Positions 14,465 to 21,716 of a stretch of 24,936 bases of DNA are shown piece after piece (positions within the stretch are counted from its first letter, which is position 1; the number at the start of each line of letters is the position of its first letter). This DNA is from CAZQLE01 sp964593905. Lineage in GTDB: Bacteria > Chloroflexota > Anaerolineae > Anaerolineales > Anaerolineaceae. The stretch is from contig CAZQLE010000030.1 in the NCBI GenBank assembly GCA_964593905.1, positions 1-24,936 on the forward strand. The letters are read 5' to 3'. The position numbers and the translations under genes are program-made. Under the pieces are notes generated by a model. The model was not told where the DNA came from and made no database searches. It worked only from the letters and a program-made list of their open reading frames with translations.

Positions 14465-15121
14465 ATGTCTGATTTCAACTTTTTCCAAGTCTTGTTTGCT
14501 CTGATAAAAGCGCTGCAATGGACCGTTATTCTGTCGCTGATTGCATTTGCCGGCGGCGGCGCTGTTGGGATGTTATTGACCATGATGCGCATCTCTGAAA
14601 GCATCGTTCTCAAACGGATTGCGCAATTCTACATCGCGTTTTTTCAGGGCACCCCCCTCTTGATGCAGTTGTTTCTTATCTTTTTTGGAATTCCCATCGT
14701 GCTGGGTTTTGATGTTTCGGCAATTGTATCGGCCAGTGTGGCGATGACCTTTTACGCCTCGGCCTACCTGGCCGATATCTGGCGGGGCAGTATCGAATCC
14801 ATCTCCAAGACACAGTGGGAGGCCGGCACATCGTTGGGGCTGAGCTGGCTGGAGCAATTTCGTCTTGTTATTCTCCCCCAGGCAGTCAAAATATCCATTC
14901 CGCCGACCATTGGTTTTCTTGTGCAGGTTGTAAAAAACACCTCGCTCACCTCGATCATCGGTTTTGTGGAACTAACCCGGCGCGGACAGATTTTGAACAA
15001 TGTGACATTTGAGCCATTCCTTATCTTTAGCATGGTCGGGGTCCTTTACTTTGTGGCCTGTTATCCGCTTTCTTTGTACAGCCAGCGTTTGGAAAGAAAA
15101 TTGAGCATTGAGTCGCGCTAG
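14465..15121 (+). CDS. polar amino acid ABC transporter permease 2
   Basis: A 218-residue permease of the same family. Diagnostic parts are LIKALQWTVILSLIAFAGGGAVGMLL, FQGTPLLMQLFLIFFGIP and the EAA loop SKTQWEAGTSLGLSWLEQFRLVILPQAVKISIPP, followed by VKNTSLTSIIGFVELTRRGQ. Membrane topology is similar to its partner. It begins 2 bases after the first permease. After its stop an 84-base gap with a strong ribosome binding site leads to the binding-protein gene, an arrangement often used to give the binding protein more copies. Confidence 0.94.
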   Translation: MSDFNFFQVLFALIKALQWTVILSLIAFAGGGAVGMLLTMMRISESIVLKRIAQFYIAFFQGTPLLMQLFLIFFGIPIVLGFDVSAIVSASVAMTFYASAYLADIWRGSIESISKTQWEAGTSLGLSWLEQFRLVILPQAVKISIPPTIGFLVQVVKNTSLTSIIGFVELTRRGQILNNVTFEPFLIFSMVGVLYFVACYPLSLYSQRLERKLSIESR

Positions 15122-15205
15122 CAGAAATTCATCTTCATTCAATACCGGTTTCGAAATCATCAAAATAAAGCAAATTCATCAACACATTTTGAACAAGGAG
15201 AAAAA

Positions 15206-16048
15206 ATGAAAAAGAAATCCCTGCATATCCTGGTTAGTGTTTTTGTGCTGCTCGCACTGGTCTTATCTGGCTGTGCCAGCGCTGCGCCCGCTGCAAGCTC
15301 TGAGGGTTCTGCGGATGCCGCCCCCGTCAATGAAATTGAACAGATTAAGAAAAACGGCGTTATTCGCATCGCTGTTCCGGAAGACACCCCGCTGTTTGGC
15401 ACCGTTGGAGCCAATGGGGAACACACTGGCTATGATGTGGATGTCGCCAACATGGTTGCCACCGATATGGGTGTAAAGGTCGAGCTGGTCCCTGTCTCCA
15501 GCGCCAACCGCATCCCCTATCTGACTTCTGGAAAAGTTGACCTGGTGATTTCTAGCATGGGTGTCAAGCCAGAACGCGCCGAGGTGATTAATTTCTCCAA
15601 CGCTTATGCCCCCTTCTTCTGGGCTGTCTACGGCCCCGCAGACCTTGCGGTTGCCACCGTTGAAGATGCCGCCGCTTACAAAGTGGGCGCAACCCTGGGT
15701 ACACTGGAAGAGACCGCCTACACCGATGCCGCTGGTGAAGATGCCACCAACATCCAGCGCTTTGATGACCAGGCCACGACCGTGCAGGCCTTTACCACCG
15801 GGCAGATTGACCTGATTGTGACCGGCAACGCAATTGCCAAGGGCATCATGGACAGCAACCCCGAAATGAAGATCGAATCAAAAATCGTGCTCCAGCAATC
15901 TCCCTGCCACATCGGCGTTCGCCGGGGCGAAGAAGGGTTGTTGAACTGGGTCAATGCCTTCGTCTACGTGCACACGCTCAATGGCGACCTGGACGAACTC
16001 TCTATGAAGTGGTTTGGTGAACCGCTGCCCGATTTCCCGAACTATTAA
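15206..16048 (+). CDS. polar amino acid ABC transporter substrate-binding lipoprotein
   Basis: A 280-residue solute-binding protein of family 3. A lipoprotein signal peptide (KKK, hydrophobic core, lipobox LSGC with Cys23) anchors it outside the membrane, followed by an Ala/Ser-rich linker. The binding domain has IKKNGVIRIAVPEDTPLFG, GYDVDVANMVATDMGVKVELVPV, the ligand-carboxylate Arg in VKPERAEVINFSNAYAPF, and YKVGATLGTLEE. The usual ligand-amine Asp region reads DLIVTGNAIA, a little unusual, so the exact amino acid or derivative is uncertain. GGAG lies before the ATG. A hairpin follows the stop. Confidence 0.93.
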   Translation: MKKKSLHILVSVFVLLALVLSGCASAAPAASSEGSADAAPVNEIEQIKKNGVIRIAVPEDTPLFGTVGANGEHTGYDVDVANMVATDMGVKVELVPVSSANRIPYLTSGKVDLVISSMGVKPERAEVINFSNAYAPFFWAVYGPADLAVATVEDAAAYKVGATLGTLEETAYTDAAGEDATNIQRFDDQATTVQAFTTGQIDLIVTGNAIAKGIMDSNPEMKIESKIVLQQSPCHIGVRRGEEGLLNWVNAFVYVHTLNGDLDELSMKWFGEPLPDFPNY

Positions 16049-16069
16049 AATCGGATCATCCTCCAATCG

Positions 16070-16116
16070 GTTGGGGAGGGACATGATTGATTTCATCGTC
16101 ATCCCCCCTCCCCAAC
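16070..16116 (+). terminator. long hairpin between binding-protein and ATPase genes
   Basis: An 11 bp stem (16070-16080 with 16106-16116) is closed by a 25-base loop that contains a smaller ATGA/TCAT pairing. It has no clear T-run. It could end part of the transcripts or protect the 3' end of the abundant binding-protein message. Confidence 0.65.
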
Positions 16117-16149
16117 TAGAGGTATTCTGAAGGCTGATCGTAAGCAGAA

Positions 16150-16179
16150 TTGTTATCGAGATTGTAATTTTGGTATAAG
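16150..16179 (+). promoter_or_regulatory. promoter of the ATPase gene, nearly leaderless
   Basis: TTGTTA (16150-16155), an 18-base spacer and TGG-TATAAG (16171-16179) form a plausible extended promoter. The predicted start near 16186 is only about 2 bases before the ATG at 16188. An AAGGTG sequence overlaps the promoter and could serve as a ribosome site in read-through RNA. Confidence 0.5.
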
Positions 16180-16187
16180 GTGCAAAC

Positions 16188-16943
16188 ATGAGTAACAACA
16201 ACCTGGGAAAAGATATTATTATCTGCGAAGATGTGCATAAATGGTATGGGAGTTTTCACGCGCTGAAAGGTATAACGACCACAGTCAAAGAGCGCGAGGT
16301 TGTTGTGGTCATCGGCCCCTCGGGGTCTGGAAAATCCACCTGGATCCGAACGTTAAATCGCCTGGAAGAACACCAAAAAGGGAAAGTCATTATCGATGGT
16401 GTTGAATTAAACGACAACATGAAGAATGTGAAGGAAATCCGGCGCGAAGTTGGGATGGTATTTCAGCAGTTTAATCTTTTTCCACACCTGACCGTGCTTG
16501 AGAACATTATTCTGGCTCCCATTCGTGTGCGCAAGTGGTCTCGTGAAAAAGCCGAAGAAGTGGCATTGCAGCAGTTGGAAAAGGTGCAAATTCCTGAACA
16601 GGCGAATAAGTATCCTTCTCAGCTTTCGGGCGGGCAGCAGCAGCGGGTGGCTATTGCGCGTTCTCTGGCCATGAACCCCAAGATCATGTTGTTTGATGAA
16701 CCCACTTCTGCACTCGACCCGGAGATGATTAAAGAAGTGTTGGATGTTATGCAAGACCTGGCCGAATCGGGGATGACCATTGTGGCGGTGACCCACGAAA
16801 TGGGTTTTGCACGCAAAGTGGCCGACCGGGTGGTCTTCTTTGACGGGGGCGTCATCGTTGAAGAAAACACCCCCCAGAGCTTTTTTGAAGATCCAAAAGA
16901 AGAACGCTCCAAGCGGTTCTTAAGACAGATTTTGCAACATTAA
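16188..16943 (+). CDS. polar amino acid ABC transporter ATP-binding protein
   Basis: A 251-residue ATPase of the GlnQ/HisP type. Walker A is GPSGSGKST (residues 43-51), the Q-loop lies in MVFQQFNLFP, the signature is LSGGQQQR (147-154), Walker B is IMLFDEP (167-173) and the switch His204 is in VTHEMGFARKVADR. All catalytic residues are present. It powers the two permeases encoded upstream. It is separated from the binding-protein gene by a hairpin and probably has its own promoter, so its expression may be tuned separately. Confidence 0.96.
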   Translation: MSNNNLGKDIIICEDVHKWYGSFHALKGITTTVKEREVVVVIGPSGSGKSTWIRTLNRLEEHQKGKVIIDGVELNDNMKNVKEIRREVGMVFQQFNLFPHLTVLENIILAPIRVRKWSREKAEEVALQQLEKVQIPEQANKYPSQLSGGQQQRVAIARSLAMNPKIMLFDEPTSALDPEMIKEVLDVMQDLAESGMTIVAVTHEMGFARKVADRVVFFDGGVIVEENTPQSFFEDPKEERSKRFLRQILQH

Positions 16944-17350
16944 ATTTCCTCTTCTTCGGGGTAAAATCTGCAGAAGGTTTTCCCCCTGGTTTCTGGCGAG
17001 TGTTAATGGATTGAAGAGGATCCTGGTGCAGCCGTCCGGTGCGGGATGGCTGCCTGGCCGGGTGACCGGCAGGGCTTACTGGCGATCAGAAGCTGTGCAA
17101 GCGCGAATGGATGTGATCTGCACGGATCACAGGGCGCCCATGCGAACCGGCAGAGAATGTGCCAGCGCACTGTTTGCAGGGGCCAAAACGGTTGGCGACA
17201 TTTGCTGTGGAAGATCGATAAACCGGTTTTAACTTCTCCGGCGTAGACCGGGACGCAGGCAGGGGTTTGCGCATCTGTCTCTGCGGTTAAACTTCCATAA
17301 GCGATCGACATAAGGGCAGCAATTACGCGCTCTGAATAAAGCAAAAAAGG
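16944..17350. other. gene-poor region with several good hairpins
   Basis: I find no convincing protein gene here; the short open frames have no ribosome site or recognisable motif. The plus strand shows GCAGCC (17028-17033) with GGCTGC (17048-17053). Next to it is a stem at 17053-17073 capped by a GTGA (GNRA-type) loop with one bulged G. Then TGTGATC (17112-17118) pairs with GATCACA (17125-17131). It ends in a clear terminator at 17351-17389. It could encode a structured RNA or be decayed sequence; I match it to no known RNA family. Confidence 0.45.
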
Positions 17351-17389
17351 AAAAGCACCGTCCAAAGATTGGAGGCGCTTTTTGTTTTT
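17351..17389 (+). terminator. intrinsic terminator
   Basis: AAAAGC and GCTTTT flank an imperfect stem with TCCA/TGGA closing the loop, followed by a T-rich tail (17380-17389). It ends any transcript coming through the gene-poor region. Confidence 0.75.
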
Positions 17390-17411
17390 GGGCGTCATCG
17401 GTGTGTATAAT
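17382..17411 (+). promoter_or_regulatory. promoter of the GNAT gene at 17526
   Basis: TATAAT at 17406-17411 has a weak -35 (TTGTTT, 17382-17387) 18 bases upstream, which overlaps the T tail of the preceding terminator. The predicted leader is about 110 bases and contains a 20-codon open frame. Confidence 0.5.
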
Positions 17412-17456
17412 TAGTAATCAGCACAGCGCATTAAAACATACCTTGAAAAGTATCCA

Positions 17457-17519
17457 ATGACCGCTTGGCACGGCCTGGCGTTTGGCAAATTGGATTCTAT
17501 TCTGAAAGGGTTTGAGTGA
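17457..17519 (+). CDS. possible 20-residue upstream open reading frame
   Basis: ATG at 17457 opens a 20-codon frame ending in TGA at 17517-17519, in the same frame as the GNAT gene and 6 bases before its TTG start. It could be a leader peptide that couples translation, or the N-terminus of an older, longer gene cut by a nonsense change. It has only a weak ribosome site (GAAAAG). The GNAT protein is of normal length without it. Confidence 0.25.
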   Translation: MTAWHGLAFGKLDSILKGFE

Positions 17520-17525
17520 AATCCT

Positions 17526-17951
17526 TTGGATGAAGAATGCGATATCATCTCTGTAGATAAGCCCGATGATTCGGTTTGGGATGTTATCGGTTGGGGCATC
17601 CATCATTACAACATACAACAAGCGGGTGATACCGGCCATCAACCATTGTGTTTTGTTCTTCGCGCACCCGATCAGAAAATTGTGGGGGGGTTGATTGGCA
17701 AAACCTATTGGAATTGGCTTTATATCGACCTGTTGTTTGTAAAGGAAGAATTTCGGGGCCACAAATACGGGCAGCGTCTTTTGCAGGCCGCTGAAGATGA
17801 AGCCCGCAGGCGCGGTGCGACGAATGTATATTTGGATACATTCAGTTTTCAGGCGCCAGAATTTTATAAACAGAATGGTTATCAGATTTTTGGTGAACTT
17901 AATAATTTTCCTGCCGGGCATCAACGTTACTTTTTTACCAAACAACTTTAG
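17526..17951 (+). CDS. GNAT-family N-acetyltransferase, TTG start
   Basis: A 141-residue GNAT protein with a full-length single domain. The acetyl-CoA motif is LYIDLLFVKEEFRGHKYGQRLLQAAEDEARRRGATNVYLDTFSFQAPEFYKQNGY (about residues 65-119). It ends in the FPAGHQRYFFTKQL tail typical of a common small-molecule GNAT group. TTG at 17526 is the only reasonable start: an in-frame stop lies at 17517-17519 and the next codons enter the conserved domain. There is no clear ribosome site. The substrate is unknown. Confidence 0.85.
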   Translation: MDEECDIISVDKPDDSVWDVIGWGIHHYNIQQAGDTGHQPLCFVLRAPDQKIVGGLIGKTYWNWLYIDLLFVKEEFRGHKYGQRLLQAAEDEARRRGATNVYLDTFSFQAPEFYKQNGYQIFGELNNFPAGHQRYFFTKQL

Positions 17952-18118
17952 AAAGAGGCCGGCTTCAACAGAACAACCAGCAAAAAGAAAAAAGAAATGT
18001 TTGCAACGTGCGTTGGACGAATGGGATGTTTGTCTGCACGGTTGCTGCGACCTGTCAGCCTGCATCCCCGCGGTAGTAAATTCGTCAGGCACCTTTTATT
18101 TAGCGTTTGATCTTTCAG
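17952..18118 (+). other. intergenic region before the GGDEF gene
   Basis: This 167-base stretch holds an A-rich run (17978-17997) and then a GC-rich part. A loose TTTATT -10-like element lies near 18094-18099. There is no Shine-Dalgarno sequence before the ATG at 18119. I see no other supported feature. Confidence 0.35.
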
Positions 18119-19297
18119 ATGAATCCATTTCTCGATAATCGCACCCTCACCGTTTTGCAAGTTGCCGTTTCCACCATGCTGTTTGTGGTGATGTTGAACG
18201 GCCTGCGCACTCAAAAAACCTACCCCGGTTTCAACCGTTGGATGTTAGCCAAACTGCCCGCGGCGCTTGGCTGGCTGGTGATCAGCCTGCGTGGTCTGAT
18301 CCCAGACTGGTTGTCTGTGGTTGTAGGAAATGGATTGCTCATCACCGGGGGAATTTTGACATATGAAGGGATCCGGCAATTTCGCGGGAAACCTTTTCGG
18401 GATGTGTTCAATTATGCGTTGTTTGTATTTCTGGTAAGCGGGGTGGTTTATTTCACCTGGATATGGCCCAATGTAAATGCGCGGGTTATCCTGGTTTCTG
18501 CCAGCGGGGCAATCATCGTTGCGCGCTGTGTGTTCGAGCTGTTTGGCAACACACCGCGTGAATTGCGCTCCAGTTACTGGTTTACCGGTGCAATGTTTAT
18601 TCTGTATGACCTGGTTTTGATTTTGCGCGTCTATAAATCTTGCACCCTGCCGGCTTTGACCAATCCATTCGATGCAGATCTGTGGCAGAATGTGTTGCTG
18701 TTGGTGACCAATGTGGTGGGAATCGGGTGGACATTCGGGTTTTTTATGATGTCTAATCACCGGCTGGCGATCGAATTGCAAACCGCTGAACTTGAGCTGC
18801 GCGAAATGGCCACAATTGATGTTTTGACGGGTGCATTGAACCGCCGTGCATTTGTGGAAGTTAGTCAGCGGGAGTTTGCGCGCTCGTGCCGGAGTGGGCG
18901 GCCCATTGCGCTTCTGATGATGGATATCGATTTCTTCAAGGATTTTAACGATACCTATGGTCATCTTAATGGAGATGCCATGTTGTGCGGGGTGATCGAT
19001 ATTTGCCGCCGTCAATTGCGCGAAGTGGATATACTGGCCCGGTGGGGCGGCGAGGAACTTGTGGTGCTTTTGCCCGACACCGAAGAGGCAGACTGTTTGC
19101 GCGTGGCAGAGCGGCTGCGCTTTGTGGTGGCCGGTTTGTCGGTGCCAACCGAAAAGGGGGATGCTTACACCACCGTTAGTATCGGGTGTGCTCTCTTGAA
19201 AGCGGAGCACGAAAATATTGATGCGCTGCTGCGCCAGGCCGATAGTGCACTCTATGAGGCGAAACGAAGCGGGCGCAATTGTGTGAAGATCAGATAA
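18119..19297 (+). CDS. membrane-bound diguanylate cyclase (GGDEF domain)
   Basis: A 392-residue protein. Residues 1-212 contain about six or seven membrane helices, likely a sensor module. A short coiled linker (HRLAIELQTAELELREMATI) leads to a GGDEF domain from about residue 230. Key parts are DVLTGALNRRAF, MMDIDFFKDFNDTYGHLNGD and the active site Gly310-Gly-Glu-Glu-Leu314, with Leu instead of Phe at the last position. Arg301-x2-Asp304 sits exactly five residues before it and forms the inhibitory product-binding site. It most likely makes c-di-GMP with feedback inhibition in response to an unknown membrane signal. No EAL domain is present. ATG at 18119 was chosen over TTG at 18107. Confidence 0.93.
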   Translation: MNPFLDNRTLTVLQVAVSTMLFVVMLNGLRTQKTYPGFNRWMLAKLPAALGWLVISLRGLIPDWLSVVVGNGLLITGGILTYEGIRQFRGKPFRDVFNYALFVFLVSGVVYFTWIWPNVNARVILVSASGAIIVARCVFELFGNTPRELRSSYWFTGAMFILYDLVLILRVYKSCTLPALTNPFDADLWQNVLLLVTNVVGIGWTFGFFMMSNHRLAIELQTAELELREMATIDVLTGALNRRAFVEVSQREFARSCRSGRPIALLMMDIDFFKDFNDTYGHLNGDAMLCGVIDICRRQLREVDILARWGGEELVVLLPDTEEADCLRVAERLRFVVAGLSVPTEKGDAYTTVSIGCALLKAEHENIDALLRQADSALYEAKRSGRNCVKIR

Positions 19298-19381
19298 ATT
19301 TCAGCCCAAGAGTCGATCAGAATGTGATTTGCTGCGGCCGTTTTGCAGCTGTTTCCTCTAAACCATTTCAGGTGGAGGGAA

Positions 19382-19410
19382 TTGCAAAATGCTTTTCAGG
19401 TTGGTACAAT
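19382..19410 (+). promoter_or_regulatory. promoter of the 19525-21406 operon
   Basis: TTGCAA (19382-19387), a 17-base spacer and TACAAT (19405-19410) preceded by TGG form a good extended promoter. The predicted start is near 19417, giving a leader of about 108 bases. Confidence 0.7.
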
Positions 19411-19425
19411 CAAGAGAATAATATA

Positions 19426-19512
19426 AGATAATTTTTATCTAATTATATTAATTTTGCGGTCATAAAACCTTTTATCCGGTGAAATGAGCAAATCCACACT
19501 ATCTTGTGTGGA
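19426..19512 (+). promoter_or_regulatory. AT-rich structured leader with two hairpins
   Basis: AGATAA-TTT-TTATCT (19426-19440) and TCCACAC/GTGTGGA (19493-19499 and 19506-19512) are perfect small hairpins in the leader. The second ends at the first base of the ribosome binding site AAAAGGAG, so it could affect translation of the gene at 19525. Confidence 0.5.
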
Positions 19513-19524
19513 AAAGGAGAAAAA

Positions 19525-19932
19525 ATGGCGAGTCTTGACCGCACAAAAGAGAACCCCTGGGTTCTCAAGACCCCTCCAGGAACTTCGCAATATACGATGC
19601 ATGTGGATATCCGGGACGGCAGGCAGGTTTTGGTATGTACTGTCGGCAGTACGGTGCTGCTTTATGATGCCCGCTGCATCGATGATCTCTACACCATGCT
19701 TAGAGAAGCCGGCGGCTGGGTTGAGCTTGGCGGGGCAGACGAACAAAAAGACGCCAGAGCAGGGACGGTTGAGGCCTGGGGAAGGTCACCAGATAACCCG
19801 TTGAAAGGCTGGTATGGGCTTAAGAAGGGGCTGCGCGGCCGTTTTGGGGTGTATATTCCGCCCTTGATGGAGGCCCTTGGCCTGTGTGAACTTGAGCACA
19901 ACGCAAAGAATAACCGCATGCGCGCGATATAA
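19525..19932 (+). CDS. conserved uncharacterised protein (DUF6855-like)
   Basis: A 135-residue soluble protein. From memory it resembles a family (I believe DUF6855) whose members begin with ASLDRTKxNPWVLKTPPGTS and end with a GWYGLKKGLRGRFGVYIPPLMEALGL...HNxxNNRMRAI segment; both are present. GGADEQKDARAGTVEAWGRSPDNP forms the middle. No catalytic motif is evident. The ATG at 19525 has a strong AAAAGGAG site. It is probably co-transcribed with the protein at 20026, with which I recall it often occurring; that association should be treated as moderately certain. The function is unknown. Confidence 0.8.
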   Translation: MASLDRTKENPWVLKTPPGTSQYTMHVDIRDGRQVLVCTVGSTVLLYDARCIDDLYTMLREAGGWVELGGADEQKDARAGTVEAWGRSPDNPLKGWYGLKKGLRGRFGVYIPPLMEALGLCELEHNAKNNRMRAI

Positions 19933-20025
19933 ACCGCTGTATGCGATGTGTGCGGTTGATAAAGGTAATGAACGCGCTGTAAAGCAGCGTGTTGATGATG
20001 TTTTTGAACGGATGCGATAAGGCTT
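19932..20025 (+). other. gap with two hairpins inside the operon
   Basis: AACCGC (19932-19937) pairs with GCGGTT (19952-19957). ACGCGCTG (19972-19979) pairs with CAGCGTGT (19985-19992) with one wobble. There is no T-run directly after either, so strong termination is unlikely; they may stabilise or partially attenuate the message. Confidence 0.4.
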
Positions 20026-20319
20026 ATGGAAGAGAAAATCGTAATTGAAAATGTAAATGTGCCTGGGAATACAACACGGGTCAGCAAGGTCATGTATGAA
20101 GCCATGCTGCGGGCAATGTGGAAAATCCTCCCCGAACAGGCGCCGGGCTTGACCCAGGCTGAAATTTTTGATGGCGTAAAGCAGCATCTGCCTGAAGATT
20201 TATTCCCCGGAGGGGCAAAAGCGGGCTGGTGGGCAAAAGCTGTTCAGCTCGATCAAGAAGCAAAAGGAAATTTGATGCGCGAAGCGACAAAACCGTTGCG
20301 CTGGCATCGGACTGCTTGA
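20026..20319 (+). CDS. conserved uncharacterised protein (DUF6958-like)
   Basis: A 97-residue soluble protein. It resembles the family I believe is DUF6958, with VNVPGNTTRVSKVMYEAMLRAMWKILPEQAPGLTQAEIFDGVKQHLPEDLFPGGAKAGWWAKAVQLDQEAKG and the ending KPLRWHR. The fold looks all-helical and resembles a winged-helix-like or small DNA/protein-binding domain, but this is a guess. The start is the ATG at 20026 and it is followed 30 bases later by the VOC gene. The function is unknown. Confidence 0.8.
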   Translation: MEEKIVIENVNVPGNTTRVSKVMYEAMLRAMWKILPEQAPGLTQAEIFDGVKQHLPEDLFPGGAKAGWWAKAVQLDQEAKGNLMREATKPLRWHRTA

Positions 20320-20349
20320 AAAAACACCGGTTTAATAAAGGAGGGCGGT

Positions 20350-20721
20350 ATGGATCTTGGCGCATTCTCAGTTAGCCTGACCGTTAAAGATCTTGAGGCT
20401 TCAAAGACATTTTATGAGAAACTTGGCTTTCAGGCCTTTGCGGGAGATGCCTCACAAAACTGGCTGATCTTAAAGAACGGCAATCATGTGATTGGCCTTT
20501 TTCAAGGAATGTTCGAGAAGAACATCCTGACCTTTAACCCCGGTTGGGACAACAACGCAAACCGGGTCGAGGCATTTACAGATATCCGTGAATTGCAGCG
20601 TCAATTAAAAGCGCAAGGGGTTGAGCTCCAAAGTGAGGCAGACGAAAGCACCACCGGGCCGGCCAGTCTTTTTCTGGTGGACCCGGACGGGAACCTGATT
20701 CTGATCGATCAGCACGTTTGA
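20350..20721 (+). CDS. VOC-family (glyoxalase/bleomycin-resistance-like) protein
   Basis: A 123-residue vicinal-oxygen-chelate fold protein with two beta-alpha-beta-beta-beta units. The first has SLTVKDLEASKTFYEKLGFQAF and the second FLVDPDGNLILIDQHV, both typical. The position that usually carries the first metal-binding His appears to be Ser, so it may not be a metal-dependent enzyme. AAAGGAGGG lies before the ATG. It belongs to the 19525-21406 run and is followed by the hydrolase after 22 bases. It may bind or sequester a small molecule. Confidence 0.9.
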   Translation: MDLGAFSVSLTVKDLEASKTFYEKLGFQAFAGDASQNWLILKNGNHVIGLFQGMFEKNILTFNPGWDNNANRVEAFTDIRELQRQLKAQGVELQSEADESTTGPASLFLVDPDGNLILIDQHV

Positions 20722-20743
20722 GCATATCTCGCAAGGAGTTGGC

Positions 20744-21406
20744 ATGATCCATTCTCAACCTGAGGGCTATCTGGCCCTTCCGCCCACTGGCAATGGCCGC
20801 GGGGTATTGGTTTTGCATGCCTGGTGGGGGCTGAATGAGACCATCAAGGCTTTTTGCACGCGGCTGGCCGAAGCTGGTTTTGTGGCCTTTGCCCCCGACC
20901 TGTATCACGGCCAGGTGGCAGACACCATCGCCGATGCAGAAACCCTTGGCAAAGCTCTGGATGCCAATTTTCTTCAGGCCAGTGCTGAAATAAAAGCGGC
21001 TGCCCTGTTTCTTGCCGAACGGGTGGGTGACCAGGCCGGGCGCGATCTTGCGGTGGTGGCCTTCTCGCTGGGCGTCTATTATGCGCTGGACCTCGCTGCT
21101 GCCGACCCGGAACATATTCGTTCTGTCGTCCTCTTTTATGGGACCGGAGACGGCAACTACAGCAGTTCGAAAGCGGCCTACCTGGGTCATTTTGCCGCGG
21201 AGGATGTGTTTGAACCGCAAGCCAATGTTGACCACCTGGAAGAAGCGCTGCGGCGCGCTGGCCGCCCGGTGACTTTTTATCGGTACAGTGGCACGGGGCA
21301 CTGGTTTTTTGAACCTGACCGCCCACAGGCATACCACCCGGCGGCTGCCAGCCTGGCCTGGGAGCGAACCCTGACCTTTCTGCGGCAGACCTCTTCGGGC
21401 CGGTGA
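20744..21406 (+). CDS. dienelactone hydrolase-like alpha/beta hydrolase
   Basis: A 220-residue DLH-family hydrolase. The likely triad is Ser108 in VVAFSLGVYYAL, Asp154 in HFAAEDVFEP and His186 in GTGHWFFEPDRP. The classic dienelactone hydrolases use Cys as nucleophile, so Ser here suggests a related esterase or carboxymethylenebutenolidase-like activity on another substrate. AAGGAG precedes the ATG. It is the last gene of the run before the gene-free region at 21407-21731. Confidence 0.9.
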   Translation: MIHSQPEGYLALPPTGNGRGVLVLHAWWGLNETIKAFCTRLAEAGFVAFAPDLYHGQVADTIADAETLGKALDANFLQASAEIKAAALFLAERVGDQAGRDLAVVAFSLGVYYALDLAAADPEHIRSVVLFYGTGDGNYSSSKAAYLGHFAAEDVFEPQANVDHLEEALRRAGRPVTFYRYSGTGHWFFEPDRPQAYHPAAASLAWERTLTFLRQTSSGR

Positions 21407-21571
21407 GTTTCACCGCGCTGCTGCCGTAAGCCGGCTTGCAAAAGAATTTTTTCTCTCCTTAAGACGGCGTTTTTTGCCGTCGCGAGGGGGCCGGGGGATG
21501 GTGCCAGTCTTCTTTTTTACCGGACAGTATTCCCACTTTAAGAATCGCCTGTCATTGCCTGGGGCGGCTGC

Positions 21572-21600
21572 TTGACGCTGCTTAATTGTGAGGTTAAAAT
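21572..21600 (+). promoter_or_regulatory. promoter of the giant surface protein gene
   Basis: TTGACG (21572-21577) and TAAAAT (21595-21600) are spaced by 17 bases. The predicted start near 21607 gives a leader of about 125 bases. Confidence 0.65.
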
Positions 21601-21688
21601 ATCCACAATTACACAAATTTTTTACAATTGAATAGTCCCGTGCCAATATCGTAGCGGTTGCATTGCAGGCCATTGACCCCTCATATTT

Positions 21689-21716
21689 ACACAGGACACA
21701 CGGTCTGTGTTTTTTT
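21689..21716 (+). terminator. terminator-like hairpin inside the leader
   Basis: ACACAG (21689-21694) pairs with CTGTGT (21705-21710) around a 10-base loop and is followed by a T-run to 21716. It lies between the promoter and the start codon of the gene it would control, 16 bases before the ATG. Confidence 0.6.

Noticed and set aside
17112..17131. CRP-like site TGTGA...TCACA
   Set aside because: The spacing between half sites is 10 rather than 6 bases, and no CRP-controlled gene follows; better seen as a hairpin.
17003..17398. Short open frames on both strands in the gene-poor region
   Set aside because: None has a convincing ribosome site or protein motif, and the minus-strand frame runs through the terminator.
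17418..18092. 224-residue minus-strand open frame
   Set aside because: It lies opposite the GNAT gene, whose acetyl-CoA motif is clear; the minus frame shows no motif.
18245..19210. 321-residue minus-strand open frame
   Set aside because: Shadow of the GGDEF gene; its His/Gln-rich composition has no recognisable domain.
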